Shown: positions 12,540 to 24,950 of the stretch, in pieces | Layout: every line of letters begins with the position of its first letter | Numbering within the stretch: the first letter of the stretch is position 1 | Source of the DNA: Lycorma delicatula | Taxonomy: Eukaryota > Arthropoda > Insecta > Hemiptera > Fulgoridae | Length of the DNA: 64,000 bases | Assembly: GCF_047948215.1 (NCBI RefSeq) | Contig: NC_134456.1 | Location: 59,225,029-59,289,028, forward strand | Direction of reading: 5' to 3' | Translations under genes and position numbers: made by a program | The notes under the pieces: model-generated | Databases searched by the model: none | What the model saw: only the letters and a program-made list of their open reading frames with translations | Told to the model about the DNA's origin: nothing

Positions 12540-12935
12540 TCTATATTACATATACACATAAGTAATAATGCCTATTAAATTACATATACACATTTTTTTT
12601 AAAAATACATAAAATTTTATTTCATTAATAACTTCTGATTTTTTTCATATTTTTTTTTTTATTGGTATTATTGAATAATTATTTATTATAATTTTATTTT
12701 ACAATCATGGGTTAATAATTTTTAATAAAACAATATATTTAAATTAAAAAAAAGTTAAAAAATAAGAAAAGGAGATGAAGTCTGATTAGAACCAATGTGC
12801 CTGCCTTATAAGATCCAAATATTTCATTAATTAAAATTTTATTTGGCTATAACTTCAGAACCAATAAAAATAAGTACCACTTATGACAAACGAAAAATTA
12901 CTGAAAATTTCTCAATGAGGGCTTATTACTCACTG
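12540..12935 (-). repeat. Dispersed repeat family D, copy 2 (partial)
   Basis: Reverse complement of about 61,330-61,690. Shared blocks include GATGAAGTCTGATT, TCCAAATATTTCATTAATTA, ATTTGGCTATAACTTC and AAATAAGTACCACTTATGA. Confidence 0.75.
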
Positions 12936-12937
12936 AG

Positions 12938-12970
12938 GGTGGTGGTGGTGGTGGTGGTGGTGGTGGTGGT
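12938..12970. repeat. (GGT)11 microsatellite
   Basis: Eleven uninterrupted GGT units, followed by a GCATGTGTGCATGCATGTGC purine-pyrimidine run. On the minus strand this creates a spurious polyproline frame. Confidence 0.95.
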
Positions 12971-13099
12971 GCATGTGTGCATGCATGTGCATACTCACGC
13001 ATAAATCTTAATAATGTCAATAAGAATTTTTTTTTTATTAATTTCATAATTAATTTATTATTTGAAATCGTCAAAATTTTTATTTGGCTGATCATGGTT

Positions 13100-13312
13100 A
13101 TTGACTATGTAAGAACACCATTTTATGTTTGTTGAAGATATTAAACAAAAATCAGACATCTGAAGACTGTAACAGAAAGTGCAATGAAATTATATTTTGA
13201 AGAATGGAAAAAATCAGCTTGAATGTTTTATCTTATAAGAATTACTTTGAGTAAGGCAAGATAGAAATAGAGAAATAAGAGTAAACGTTTTTAAATGAAT
13301 GAAATGTTACAA
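13100..13312 (+). pseudogene. Mariner transposase C-terminal relic
   Basis: A direct repeat of 15,000-15,195, sharing TTTATGTTTGTTGAAGATAT, TTTTGAAGAATG and TCAGCTTGAATGTTTTATCT. In translation the core reads FEEWKKSA followed by MFYLIRITLSKAR with stops. This lines up with the FEDWKKRWHKC tail of mariner transposases, as does the better preserved copy at 14,260-15,190. It is broken by stops and frameshifts. Confidence 0.6.
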
Positions 13313-13347
13313 TTATTTATGGTTATTTAGGGTTTTTTGCCGCAAAG

Positions 13348-13378
13348 ATTATAGTGCTATTATTAATAGCACTATAAT
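13348..13378. repeat. Perfect 15 bp palindrome
   Basis: ATTATAGTGCTATTA, one T, then its exact reverse complement. It lies just downstream of the mariner C-terminal relic. It may be a hairpin end of an unrecognised small element. Confidence 0.85.
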
Positions 13379-14005
13379 AATTTCATTTTTCTAGAATAAA
13401 AACATTTTATCAGTTATAAACAAACAAAAAACACTATAATAACCTATTAATCATATTGTTTTACATGTTAACAACTATTTATCTTTTTTACTTTTAAAAC
13501 ATAATTTTTTCTTTTTAATAATGACATATCTTAAATTGTTAAATGCTTACGTTATAATATTACAAATATAAATATTTCAATAATGACATGTTTGGTCTCC
13601 TTTAAATTGTTAAATGCCAACATAATGTTATATTTGTAACATTATGCATACACATATGTAGATTGTTTTTAATAAATAACAGTCACCTGATACAAGCTTA
13701 GTCATAAGTGCCATATACACACATTTAATGTTTTCAATTATGATATGTGAGAATTGTTAACTTAGCTCTAGGTATTACAGATTAAAATGTAAATAATTTA
13801 ATATTATTTAATTATAATTATTTTACACAGTTCACTAGTAAAAAATACAAGTAGTTAAAAGTATTTTTTTAAATTAATTGTCGTAGCATATTTTGATAAA
13901 AAATAGACATGAGAGATATCTGCCTTACTCTAGTGTCTTAAGGAACTTCATGCTTCATAATTCAACCCATGCTTTTCAACATTATGATATAATCCTAGGC
14001 TACGT

Positions 14006-14046
14006 ATGGTATGGTATGGTATGGTATGGTATGGTATGGTATGGTA
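14006..14046. repeat. (ATGGT)8 microsatellite
   Basis: Eight uninterrupted ATGGT pentamers. Confidence 0.95.
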
Positions 14047-14259
14047 CATGTGAAGTTTAATCAGAAATTTTGTACAATTTTTGTTTCATTTTCTTTGATA
14101 CTTTTCACAGATGCTTGTTTATATGTGAACCATATTGGATATGTAATTTAGGTTGATAGCCAAGTAAGTTACATCTGTAAATTTACCATTTCTTACAGTG
14201 AAGAATCAATTTACATCCTTCACTTTTTTTGCACTAAACAGTAAAGCAATTAACTGCTC

Positions 14260-15190
14260 TAATTTGTTGAAAATTTAGCAAACTGGCTTTTGTGAGCAAG
14301 TATGCAAAAATAAGCAGTCTGAAAACATTTCCAAGATAGTTAGTCATGAAGTATTAAAAATGATGATAGTAATGGAAGGCCGAGCATATTAAGGGCGATG
14401 AAAGTGGGAAAAGTTAAAGAAAAACCATGAATAATTATTATTGAATCACTATTAGAGAAGTTGCTGAGAGGTAAACAAGTCATACAATTTAAAACAACTT
14501 TTGTTAATATTTTGACCATGAGCAGGTGGCAGCAAGATTAGTTTAGAAATTTTTATATTGGTATTGCTAGGAAATGACAGCAGCGTTACTAAATACCCTG
14601 GCATTGCTCCAGCCCATCAAAACTATTTTTAACTGTGGGTATATGGGTTCATCAAAACAAGGTCTTAATAATCACAAAAGAAGGTCAAAAATGACAACAC
14701 AAAAAGCATGTCATGTTTTAAGTTCTTCTTACACTGTTATTTGATTATAGTAATGTTAAATTTATGAGTTTTTACCGGACAAATTTTGCATTTGTCAGAT
14801 GAAGTAATTTGTAAATTGTAAAAATAGTCAGATGTATGGAAGAACGAGTGATGTAAATTGCACTATTATAATAATAATACACTGGCTAATCTATCACTGG
14901 TTAGCATTCAGGAATTTTTATACAGTGTTATAATAACACTGGAATCACTACATTCACCAAATATGGCCTTGTATTAGTTTTTTTCTCCTAAAGAATGAAA
15001 AGACCATATAAGAACACTGTTTTATGTTTGTTGAAGATATCAAACAGCCTGAAGGCTATAACAGAAAGTGCATTCCAGTATTTTGAAGAATGCAAAAAAT
15101 CAGCTTGAATGTTTTATCTTATAAGAGTTACTTTGAGTAAGGCAAGATAGAAATAAAGAAATAATGTTTAATTTTTTTAAATGAATGAAA
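14260..15190 (+). pseudogene. Mariner transposase pseudogene
   Basis: A decayed but nearly full-span transposase read in shifting plus-strand frames. NDDSNGRPSILRA at about 14,357 matches the linker before the second helix-turn-helix. Then come REVAER (14,455), an ILT..MSR block, a region near KSMSCFKFF matching the strand around the first catalytic Asp (…KVLLTVFFDY…), a FTKYG…MKRP block, and the FQYFEECKK tail at about 15,080. Many stops and frameshifts make it non-functional. The second catalytic region (HDNAPAH) is not recognisable. Terminal inverted repeats were not located. Confidence 0.65.
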
Positions 15191-16340
15191 TGTTAGAAAC
15201 ATTTAACATTTGATCTAATCTCATATTTATTTAAAAGAGTTACTTGATTTATGAACATGAATTTGATGATTTGAAGGCAATCCTTTACCCTATGTCTAAT
15301 CAGAGTTTAACTGATTGTTGACTTTTTAAACATTTTAATCCTTTACTGTGAGCCAATTTTCTCTCTATTTACAACTCTTTGTAGATAATTGTTTAATCTT
15401 TCTACCAGTGGGTTGTTACAGAATACGTATACCTCTTTTAACTAAGCTTGATATAGAAAAAAATGTTTAAATCATTTATTACATTTCAATCAGTTCAGTT
15501 CATCAAACCTCTTTTCATTCCACTGACATAAAATTCAATAATTAATTAATTGTACATGATAAATGGATAGCAAACATATTAAAACCAATAAAATAATAAA
15601 ATATATTTACAAATACAATTTGCTGCATCCCCAGATGTTAAAATAATTAAAAGAATAATTAATTAGAAAAACTAAATTTTAGGAGCTTGCTGCTTATTCT
15701 TTTTTTCTTTTTTCACATTGTGCTTTCGCAGAGATCTCTGCTTCAGTAGAATACATAAAAAATTTGTTACTTTTTTAACGTATTAATGAGGTTATTCTCT
15801 TTAAGAGAACTGTTATTTGTTATAATTTGAATACATTTTCTAAATCTAGATTATAAAATTTATATTATTTCCTAATCCAATCATATTGACGAAACGTTAC
15901 TCATTAATTAATTAATTGTTAATATTATTATTATTTTCATTGTTTTTTATTATATGTATTTTCATGAAATTCAGTTTTTATACTTTTTATACATAATTAT
16001 ATTCTGCTGATAGAATGCAGTTTGCTATATTGTACTTTAAAAAAATGACTGACTCATTAAGACACAACTCAAATTGTCAACCTAGGTAGGTAAATTTTTG
16101 ACGGTGCATTGTTTTTATAAAATAGGCGAGGATTTTGGCGAGGACTTCTAAAAGGGGAACAAATTTTAATGAAAATTCTGTATCTTCGAATGGAAGGTTT
16201 TACAGCCATGAAAAATTGACACGAGTTTCACCCTTTTTTCAATAATTCAATCTGGAGGAATAAGGAGGCAAACGAAAAACTTATATGAAAATTCTAAATC
16301 TCAACAATATGTAATGAATAATGAATATATCAAGAAACAC
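15191..16340. other. AT-rich sequence, no gene seen
   Basis: No exon or element recognised. The last ~240 bases before the helicase relic are less AT-rich and may belong to the same Helitron. Confidence 0.35.
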
Positions 16341-16344
16341 TCCA

Positions 16345-16650
16345 GTCAGCCAGTTCTAACCAGATGTGGCCAAGGAGATCATCAGTGATTATTCTACAAA
16401 TACCTCCTACACCATCAAATGCCTTAAGTTAAAAACACTTCAATTTCTCCTGAAGCTGTATTTCACCATGACTATTAACAAATCCTTAGTGCTGATTCTG
16501 AATGTGATAAGAATTGACCTACAGAAAGATTGCTTCTCTCATGGACAATTTTATGTCAAGTGTTCCAGTGTGAGTTCCCTAACCCTCTGGTCGTTCTCCC
16601 ACCTGAAGGGAAGATTGCTAATCTAGTTTACAAAGAAGTGTTCAAATAGA
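16345..16650 (+). pseudogene. Helitron helicase C-terminal relic
   Basis: Two plus-strand frames together show the end of a PIF1-type Helitron helicase. FTMTINKS at about 16,460 corresponds to the usual AMTINKAQGQ motif. It is followed by IDLQKDCFSHGQFYVKCSSV, matching the motif VI region, and then by a LVVLPPEGKIANLVYKEVFK ending in the next frame. The GQ of the conserved SQGQ is lost and at least one frameshift is present. It is a different lineage from the Helitron at 48.9 kb, whose corresponding block ends VACSRVGKPDSLYIHAD. It abuts the first unit of the tandem triplication. Confidence 0.75.
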
Positions 16651-16695
16651 GTTTTTTTATAGTGTTTTCTACTTGCATAAAAGAACACATCACCC

Positions 16696-18140
16696 GCAAA
16701 TACTAAACACTGATAGTTAACAACAGCTGCAGTATACAAACGTTCTGCCAAAAATTAATAGACCTATTGCCCATTAAAAAATTCTTTAAATTTTTGTTGA
16801 ATTTTAATAAAAATCTAATGTTTTGAACATCTAATGTTCTTCTGAAAACTTATTTTATTCTAGGCACAAACCCAAAATCCATTCAAGCAAAGCCGCAGGC
16901 AACAACTGTGTTACAAAACCCATTGCTCCAACTAAATATAAAAGCATAGGTTTATTTTATTTCAATGTTATGAATAAAAACAAATTTTAGAAAGAATAAT
17001 AAATTAAGAGCGCTTAAGTACAGAAACCACATTGCCAATAGATACCATCACAAAATGCTACAATGCTAAACTAAACAAAGAAATACTTAATTTAAGTATT
17101 AATACTTAATTTAAACAGTTAATTTAAGAACAAAAAAAAACTGTGGAAGATGTTCCTGTTAAGTAAATAAAGCACTGCTCCGAAAAAATTAATTAATCTA
17201 CAGAAGCATTTTATAGCATATATAAAACAACAGTTACAATTAAGGAGTGTAAAAGACTGAATGAGTCTAAAAGAATTTTATAACTTGAGTATTAACATTA
17301 TAAACCTTTACATTTAAATATTCTTTTAAACCATCGGTTTATACATGAAGATGATTAACAATAACACATCTATATAATTACATCACATCAAAATAAACAT
17401 TTAACATATTACATTTTTTAAATTATACTTTTAACATTGAAATAACAAAGAAGATTAATTAATAACATTACTTAAATAATTAAGGTAATTTAACAACAGT
17501 ATTTTCGTAAGGTTGAAAATCTATATGTATGGATACCAAAAAGGCAGAATAGTTCTGCTCATTAGGCTAGTTTACAAACAAAATTTGGTAGTTTACAGAG
17601 ATAATGACAGCACAAAAAAGCTTTTTCGACAAAAAATTTGTTCTATAAAGATAATGAATATAACAGTATTTACCATCTCAGTATTTAACAGAGATATCAC
17701 TGCAGTTTTTAAAATTAATATAACATACTATTTACCAGGCAGAGCATATTTAAATTTTTAATTTTGATAATGCACATGAAAACTCATCTCTCTGTATGAT
17801 GATGTGTGGTGTGTGTGTGCTGCATAAACCTTAATAATTAATGACAATAAGAATTATTTTATATGTCAAGAAACAAAGGTTCACAACAAATTTATAATTT
17901 TTGGATATGCCTAGAGGTTAGGTAATACACACTTCTATCACACATTTAGGATGCTTTAATTATTCACACTTAGATCTACACTATCTAAAGCTAATGAAAC
18001 TATAGTATATGTTAGTCATGGGTGGTTCAAAAAGGATTTAACAACTTAAGACATTTAAAAAATTTATTGAGAAAAGATTTAATTGAAGTCTCATTTCATA
18101 GAAAAACACATCAAATTTGTCACACAACATTCATATTCAT
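16696..18140. repeat. Tandem unit 1 of about 1.44 kb
   Basis: Starts at GCAAATACTAAACACTGATA and matches unit 2 with only about four differences over 1,444-1,445 bases. It carries an open frame (17,525-17,761 from MYGYQKG, 78 residues) without known domains. Its last ~115 bases (from about 18,018) are the end of a mariner-like element. Confidence 0.95.
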
Positions 18141-19584
18141 GCAAACGCTAAACACTGATAGTTAACAACAGCTGCAGTATACAAACGTTCTGCCAAAAAT
18201 TAATAGACCAATTGCCCATTAAAAAATTCTTTAAATTTTTGTTGAATTTAATAAAAATCTAATGTTTTGAACATCTAATGTTCTTCTGAAAACTTATTTT
18301 ATTCTAGGCACAAACCCAAAATCCATTCAAGCAAAGCCGCAGGCAACAACTGTGTTACAAAACCCATTGCTCCAACTAAATATAAAAGCATAGGTTTATT
18401 TTATTTCAATGTTATGAATAAAAACAAATTTTAGAAAGAATAATAAATTAAGAGCGCTTAAGTACAGAAACCACATTGCCAATAGATACCATCACAAAAT
18501 GCTACAATGCTAAACTAAACAAAGAAATACTTAATTTAAGTATTAATACTTAATTTAAACAGTTAATTTAAGAACAAAAAAAAACTGTGGAAGATGTTCC
18601 TGTTAAGTAAATAAAGCACTGCTCCGAAAAAATTAATTAATCTACAGAAGCATTTTATAGCATATATAAAACAACAGTTACAATTAAGGAGTGTAAAAGA
18701 CTGAATGAGTCTAAAAGAATTTTATAACTTGAGTATTAACATTATAAACCTTTACATTTAAATATTCTTTTAAACCATCGGTTTATACATGAAGATGATT
18801 AACAATAACACATCTATATAATTACATCACATCAAAATAAACATTTAACATATTACATTTTTTAAATTATACTTTTAACATTGAAATAACTAAGAAGATT
18901 AATTAATAACATTACTTAAATAATTAAGGTAATTTAACAACAGTATTTTCGTAAGGTTAAAAATCTATATGTATGGATACCAAAAAGGCAGAATAGTTCT
19001 GCTCATTAGGCTAGTTTACAAACAAAATTTGGTAGTTTACAGAGATAATGACAGCACAAAAAAGCTTTTTCGACAAAAAATTTGTTCTATAAAGATAATG
19101 AATATAACAGTATTTACCATCTCAGTATTTAACAGAGATATCACTGCAGTTTTTAAAATTAATATAACATACTATTTACCAGGCAGAGCATATTTAAATT
19201 TTTAATTTTGATAATGCACATGAAAACTCATCTCTCTGTATGATGATGTGTGGTGTGTGTGTGCTGCATAAACCTTAATAATTAATGACAATAAGAATTA
19301 TTTTATATGTCAAGAAACAAAGGTTCACAACAAATTTATAATTTTTGGATATGCCTAGAGGTTAGGTAATACACACTTCTATCACACATTTAGGATGCTT
19401 TAATTATTCACACTTAGATCTACACTATCTAAAGCTAATGAAACTATAGTATATGTTAGTCATGGGTGGTTCAAAAAGGATTTAACAACTTAAGACATTT
19501 AAAAAATTTATTGAGAAAAGATTTAATTGAAGTCTCATTTCATAGAAAAACACATCAAATTTGTCACACAACATTCATATTCAT
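18141..19584. repeat. Tandem unit 2 of about 1.44 kb
   Basis: Near-identical to unit 1, with the same 78-residue frame at 18,969-19,205. It also ends inside the mariner-like element at the same base (…CACACAACATTCATATTCAT). The identical breakpoint shows it arose by tandem duplication. Confidence 0.95.
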
Positions 19585-20790
19585 GCAAACGCTAAACACT
19601 GATAGTTAACAACAGCTGCAGTATACAAACGTTCTGCCAAAAATTAATAGACCAATTGCCCATTAAAAAATTCTTTAAATTTTTGTTGAATTTTAATAAA
19701 AATCTAATGTTTTGAACATCTAATGTTCTTCTGAAAACTTATTTTATTCTAGGCACAAACCCAAAATCCATTCAAGCAAAGCCGCAGGCAACAACTGTGT
19801 TACAAAACCCATTGCTCCAACTAAATATAAAAGCATAGGTTTATTTTATTTCAATGTTATGAATAAAAACAAATTTTAGAAAGAATAATAAATTAAGAGC
19901 GCTTAAGTACAGAAACCACATTGCCAGTAGATAGCATCACATAATGCTACAGTGCTAAACTAAACAAAGAAATACTTCTGTGCTAATTGAACAGTCAATT
20001 TAAGAACAAAAAAAAAACTGTGGAAGGTGTTCCTGTTAAGTAAATGAAGTATTGCTCAGAAAAAATTAATTAATCTACAGAAGCATTTTATAGCATATAT
20101 AAAACAACAGTTACAATTAAGGAGTGTAAAAGACTGAATGAGTCTAAAAGAATAATATAACTTGAATATTAACATTATAAACCTTTACATTTAAATATAC
20201 TTTTAAACCATCTGTTTATACATGAAGATGATTAACAATAACACATCTATATAATTACATCACATCAAAATAAACATTCAAAAAATTAACATTTAACATA
20301 TTACATTTTTTAAATTATACTTTTAACATTGAAATAACTAAGAAGATTAATTAATAACATTACTTAAATAATTTAGGTAATTTAACAACAGTATTTTCGT
20401 AAGGTTGAAAAATCTATATGTATGGATACCAAAAAGGCAGAATAGTTCTGCTCATTAGGCTAGTTTACAAACAAAATTTGGTAGTTTACAGAGATAATGA
20501 CAGCACAAAAAAGCTTTTTCGACAAAAAATTTGTTCTATAAAGATAATGAATTTAACAGTATTTACCATCTCAGTATTTAACAGAGATATCACTGCAGTT
20601 TTTAAAATTAATATAACATACTATTTAGATTTAAGATCTACACTATCTAAAGCTAATGAAACTATTGTATATGTTAGTCATGAGTGGTTCAAAAAGGATT
20701 AAACAACTTAAGACATTTAAAAAATTTATTGAGAAAAGATTTAATTGAAGTCTCATTTCATAGAAAAACACATCAAATTTGTCACACAAC
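19585..20790. repeat. Tandem unit 3, diverged and with a ~235 bp deletion
   Basis: Aligned with units 1 and 2 it has scattered substitutions and small indels. One is an extra ATTCAAAAAATTAACATTTA-type block near 20,277. It also has a deletion equal to about 17,736-17,970 of unit 1, which fuses the 78-residue frame to new C-terminal sequence (stop at 20,702). Unlike units 1 and 2 it runs on into the rest of the mariner-like element past CACAACATTCA, so this is probably the ancestral copy. Confidence 0.9.
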
Positions 20791-21480
20791 ATTCACTTTG
20801 GTTCGATATGTCTTCAGGTGGGATGTATGTCACAATACAAATAGTCAATTTCAATCCAGACTGCAGCCAGCAAGTTGAGCATAACATCTGCAGCTGTGAC
20901 ATTTTTGAATTAATGCCCAACAAGATCAGCAGACAAAGGTGGTAAAAAAAAATTTATTATGTGGTACATAATAAATTTTTTATGTGGTACGTAAAAAACT
21001 ATAAGGTCAAATCTGGGAACCAAGGTGGCTAATGCAATTGGACCTTTATGACCACTCCACCGACCTGGAAATCAAGTATCAAAAAAAAGACTTCTAGGTG
21101 GTAGCGAGTTGATGCCCTGTCTTGCTGATAGTAATGGCATCCATCTTCGTCATCATCATCTAAATGCGGTATTAGAAAATTGAAGAATGTCCAGATAAAT
21201 GATACCATTTACGGTTGCCTCCTGGAAGAACAGGCCATTCTGTCTGGAAAAACAACCAGTCTTAATGAAAGTTTGATGCCAAGAGTAAATGTATGCCTAC
21301 TAGGAGGCTCCCTAGTGTACTTTCTATGAAAATTACATTGAACTGCAGTCGCTGATTCCAAATTGTGAAACCAAACAAACAGCGAGCACACTGGTGACTG
21401 AAAACCAAATTTGTAAGTTATTTAAATAAATTTTTATATGCTTTTAAAGTAGTGAAGTCACTTTTGAATCACCCAGTATA
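20679..21480 (-). mobile_element. Mariner-like element, internally deleted
   Basis: The ends are inverted: GAGTGGTTCAAAAAGGATT at the left and AGTCACTTTTGAATCACCCA at the right. Read on the minus strand, the transposase has a block near CNFHRKYTREP and then HYYQQDRASTRYHLEV (about 21,090-21,140), the QQDGA-type region of mariner-like transposases. A decayed PPWFPDL strand follows, then after a gap a C-terminal LLAAVWIEIDY block (about 20,850-20,890). The N-terminal region is missing and frames shift, so it is not functional. The left ~115 bp were duplicated with tandem units 1 and 2. Confidence 0.65.
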
Positions 21481-22009
21481 TTACACCTTCTTGTAGTATA
21501 CAAAATGTACAATGACACACTATTCAACTTAAGAGTAATACAATCCGTTTATCAAACAGCATATTTTGAATTTTTATGAAGGATTTCATAATTCCACCAA
21601 TAACCTCAATGTCATGGATGTTGCCAGAGTCATGAGTGCTAGATCATTTTTCTTGTGGTAAATAATGCATATTTTAACAGAAAATTGTAGAGATGAATCA
21701 ATTACTTTTTTTTTTTTTTAATTGCAATTTTTAATCATGAGCAGTATCCAGTCAGCAATCCAGTGATTAATGATTTAAAGAAAAGATTTTTTAACTTTGA
21801 ATTGTTTGTTAATGCTTAACATCTCGTGTTTTATATTCCAATCATGCAGCCATAACAATTTAATACTTACCCACCTACTGCACAAAAAATATTCTGTAAA
21901 CTATTATGTTAAACTCTTGATATCTAAAATACTCTGACATTTTCTTTACATTTATTTTTATTTATTTCACCACTACCATTTCATTATTAGGCAAACTTAT
22001 GGACTGCTT
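21481..22009. other. AT-rich sequence, no gene seen
   Basis: No recognisable coding sequence between the mariner-like element and its inverted end fragment. Confidence 0.35.
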
Positions 22010-22190
22010 ACTCAAGATTCAAAATAACTTTGCTGGCTACAGTCTGGAATGACATACATCCCACCTGAAGTCAGTCACATTACAAATGGAAGACTTAACG
22101 AACCAAAGTGAATGTTGTTGACAAATTTGATGTATTTATCTATGAAGTGAGACACCAACTGAAGCTAAATTCAATAAATTAAATTGTATC
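22010..22190 (+). repeat. Inverted fragment of the mariner-like element
   Basis: CGAACCAAAGTGAATGTTGT at 22,099 and the following GACAAATTTGATGTATTTAT are the reverse complement of 20,750-20,805. ACATACATCCCACCTGAAG also pairs with 20,817-20,835. It represents the C-terminal coding end and 3' region of the same element family, in opposite orientation. Confidence 0.75.
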
Positions 22191-23341
22191 CAATTTTCCT
22201 CCAGTTATGAATTTTATAATAACAAATTTTAATCATTATCATTATGTTTGTTTTTTTTTTTTTTGAACTAGTATTTAATACTCATTTTTTTAAAGTATAA
22301 ATATCTTATTTTGGAAGCACATATTTTTAATAGTCATATTTACGTATTGCAAGTTACTTAACATTCATCACTACCACTCATTCAAACAACTACTACTATT
22401 ACTTCAAACAAATACACATTTTATACATACATTTAACATTAATATTTATTTTACAAATAAATATACATAAAGTATCTGTAAATATTTGTGAATCGTTCTT
22501 TACATTTTCTCGAAAAGATATATTTATGTATTATTTTAAGGCATAACAATTATTAGGTAAAGTAGTAATTATGAATGCGATAAAATTATTTAATGTTAAC
22601 AGACAGAAGTTTTAGAAATAATTCCAATTCAATGGACACATTAAGTAAATATCATTTCAAAGTGATGTTTAATTATTATTAGACAAAAAACAATCTTCCC
22701 TTCATTTCTTGCTATTGTCTCTTCTCAGTATCACATTATTTAATATTCTTCTCACAACAATATTTAATATTGAAATAAGGTTAATATAACAATAAAAAAA
22801 AGCAGAATAGTGATGGAAGTAGGGAAAACCTAAATATCACTGTTAACAAATTGTAGTCTCTCTCTTTACTGATGGGTGATGTACAATCAGAGTTACTTTC
22901 TCTTAGAGCAAGATGTTTGCTATAGAGCCAAAAGCAGTCAACCAAAAAGAGTGAAAAAAAAGATGTCAATACTAAAAGAAGGAATTTATTTACTAAATAA
23001 ACATTTAAATAAGAAAAGAACAGAGATGACTCAGAATAAGGTATCTCCTTTACGTTTTCAAGAAAAAATACAATTTAGAAATATTCCCAAGAATAGATTT
23101 TGACAGCACAAAAATTGTTAAAATAAACTCTTTAAGAACTCTTTTAGTCTTACACATAAAGATCTATATTCAGTTATAAAATTGAACTTCATACTTTCAA
23201 TCATGTAATATTGTACTATATATTCAAGATTGAGAAAGAATATCAAGTAATTTTATAGAATACCGCTGCCATCACTTCATGTGACCTCACTTGGTCCATT
23301 ACTTCATTACTTCATGTGGCCCCACTTGGTGCCTGCCAGTT
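22191..23341. other. AT-rich sequence, no gene seen
   Basis: A Lys-rich 75-codon open frame at 22,876-23,103 has no recognisable domain. Just before the next SINE, an ACTTCATGTG(A/G)CC(T/C)CACTTGGT motif is duplicated (23,275-23,333). Confidence 0.35.
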
Positions 23342-23368
23342 CCCTGTGCTTTTTATTCACCATTTCAG
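23342..23368. repeat. Target-site duplication of SINE, left
   Basis: 27 bases identical to 23,711-23,737. Unusually long for a SINE. Confidence 0.85.
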
Positions 23369-23710
23369 CAACCTCCTCTTTCTGTTTTTTTTTCTGTTTA
23401 GCCTCCAGGAATTACCGTTCAGATATTACTTCAGAGGATGAATGAGGATGATATATATGAATGTAAATGTAAATGAAGCGTAGTTTTGTACAGTTTCAGT
23501 TCGACTGTTCCTGAGATGTGTGGTTAATTGAAACCACCAAAGAACTCCCCGGTATCCACGATCAAGTATTCAGTATTCAAATCTATATAAAAATAACTGA
23601 CTTTTCAAATCCATATAAAAATAACTAATTTTACTAAGACTTGAACGCTGGAACTCTCGACATCCAAATCAAATCAGCTGATTTGGGAAGTTTCCTACTT
23701 GGTGGGTCAA
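23369..23710 (-). mobile_element. tRNA-headed SINE, family B, with 27 bp target duplication
   Basis: Minus strand: head with tRNA-like boxes at 23,640-23,710, the body ATACTTGATCGTGGATACC, and a tail ending in the CATCCTCTGAAGTAATATCT / CCTGGAGGCTAAACAG motif at about 23,400-23,450. An internal ~30 bp stretch (CAAATC(T/C)ATATAAAAATAACT) is duplicated. CCCTGTGCTTTTTATTCACC and the next 7 bases recur on both sides (23,342-23,368 and 23,711-23,737). Confidence 0.8.
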
Positions 23711-23737
23711 CCCTGTGCTTTTTATTCACCATTTCAG
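23711..23737. repeat. Target-site duplication of SINE, right
   Basis: 27 bases identical to 23,342-23,368. Confidence 0.85.
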
Positions 23738-24950
23738 TAACCCACATGCCACACTCCTGTATGGCATGTCCATGCGACATGTCCTAATTCCTGGAATGTC
23801 ATGGAGTTACAGGAACTCGCTCATTGACATCATGATATCATGAACATGTCATTAATTGGCTAATTTCATTTAAACATCTAAACGCAAAGTTTATATCATT
23901 GTGAGAAGGAAACAAACTATATCTTATCTTTTCCATTTGATGCAGTTAATCAGTTAAAAAGAAATAAATTAGGAATTAAATATTCAGTGGTACCAGTATT
24001 CGATAAAAGTACAGAATATAAAAAAAAATTTTGGCAGAAACAACTGAATAAATTTAGCAAGGCTAGTGAAAATGTTTTTAATAACACATGCAAGAAGAGT
24101 GAAAGCAAGAAACGAATGGAAACAAATGTTTATTCTTACTAAAAAAAAAAAATTCACTAGACAGAAGAAATATCATTAGAATAATTATGCATCACAAATA
24201 AATTGAGTTAATGGCATATAAAATGGCGTAGAAAATATAATTTAATTTATTAAATTACAAAAACTAACTAAGATAGACCTCACTGTAGATAATTTATTGT
24301 ATTTAAATTATATGGATATCACATTTAATATTGTCATTACCATAGGTCAAAAATACAAAATAAAATAGTTTGAATATACTATTATATACATCTACTTGTA
24401 AGTGAATAATATTAAAATGAGTATGATAATTTGCTTAATATATTTTAAAAAAGTATGTAAAAATTATAAAGCTCTCATTAGGCTAAATATGCCATGTTAT
24501 TTGTGTTTTGATTTAAGGGATTTTTTTCTTTTAATTAACTGAGAATCTGAATAACAGTAAGTAATATGATTGAGATTTGAACCCAACACTTCTCACTTAC
24601 AAGAATATTAATACTTATGTTACATCATATATTAGAAGTAATGGTATATTATTTTTAATCTACACAATTAGTTTATAACATAATTTCACAAAGTATGTGT
24701 CTGATGAACCCAACTATAATTATAAGTTCATGACTCTGAATATAATTATTTTTCATCCATCAATTCATTGTAATTTAGCTACAAAATCGAACCAAATCAA
24801 GTAGCTACTTTATTCATTTAATGATTTTTGTACCTAGTGTCCTAACATTCTAATATCTTTCAGTTAGAAATAATAATAACAGAATACGTATGATATGGTA
24901 GCTTTGTGATATGAACATGCACAGTACCCACAATTTATTAATTTTTATTT
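23738..24950. other. 3' flank of the host gene
   Basis: Downstream of the minus-strand stop codon at 24,951. An AATAAA hexamer occurs on the minus strand a few bases after the stop, but many such hexamers occur by chance in this composition. The 3' UTR end cannot be fixed from sequence alone. Confidence 0.35.

Noticed and set aside
12898..13095. Minus-strand frame with a polyproline run
   Set aside because: Produced by the (GGT)11 microsatellite.
13105..15195. Direct repeats 1.9 kb apart, first considered as LTRs
   Set aside because: Both read as mariner transposase C-termini, so they are two element copies and not long terminal repeats.
17513..17761. 82-codon frame conserved in all three tandem units
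   Set aside because: Conservation follows from recent duplication of the whole unit; no domain, and not reported as a gene.
22876..23103. 75-codon Lys-rich plus-strand frame
   Set aside because: Composition is typical of A-rich DNA and no domain is visible.
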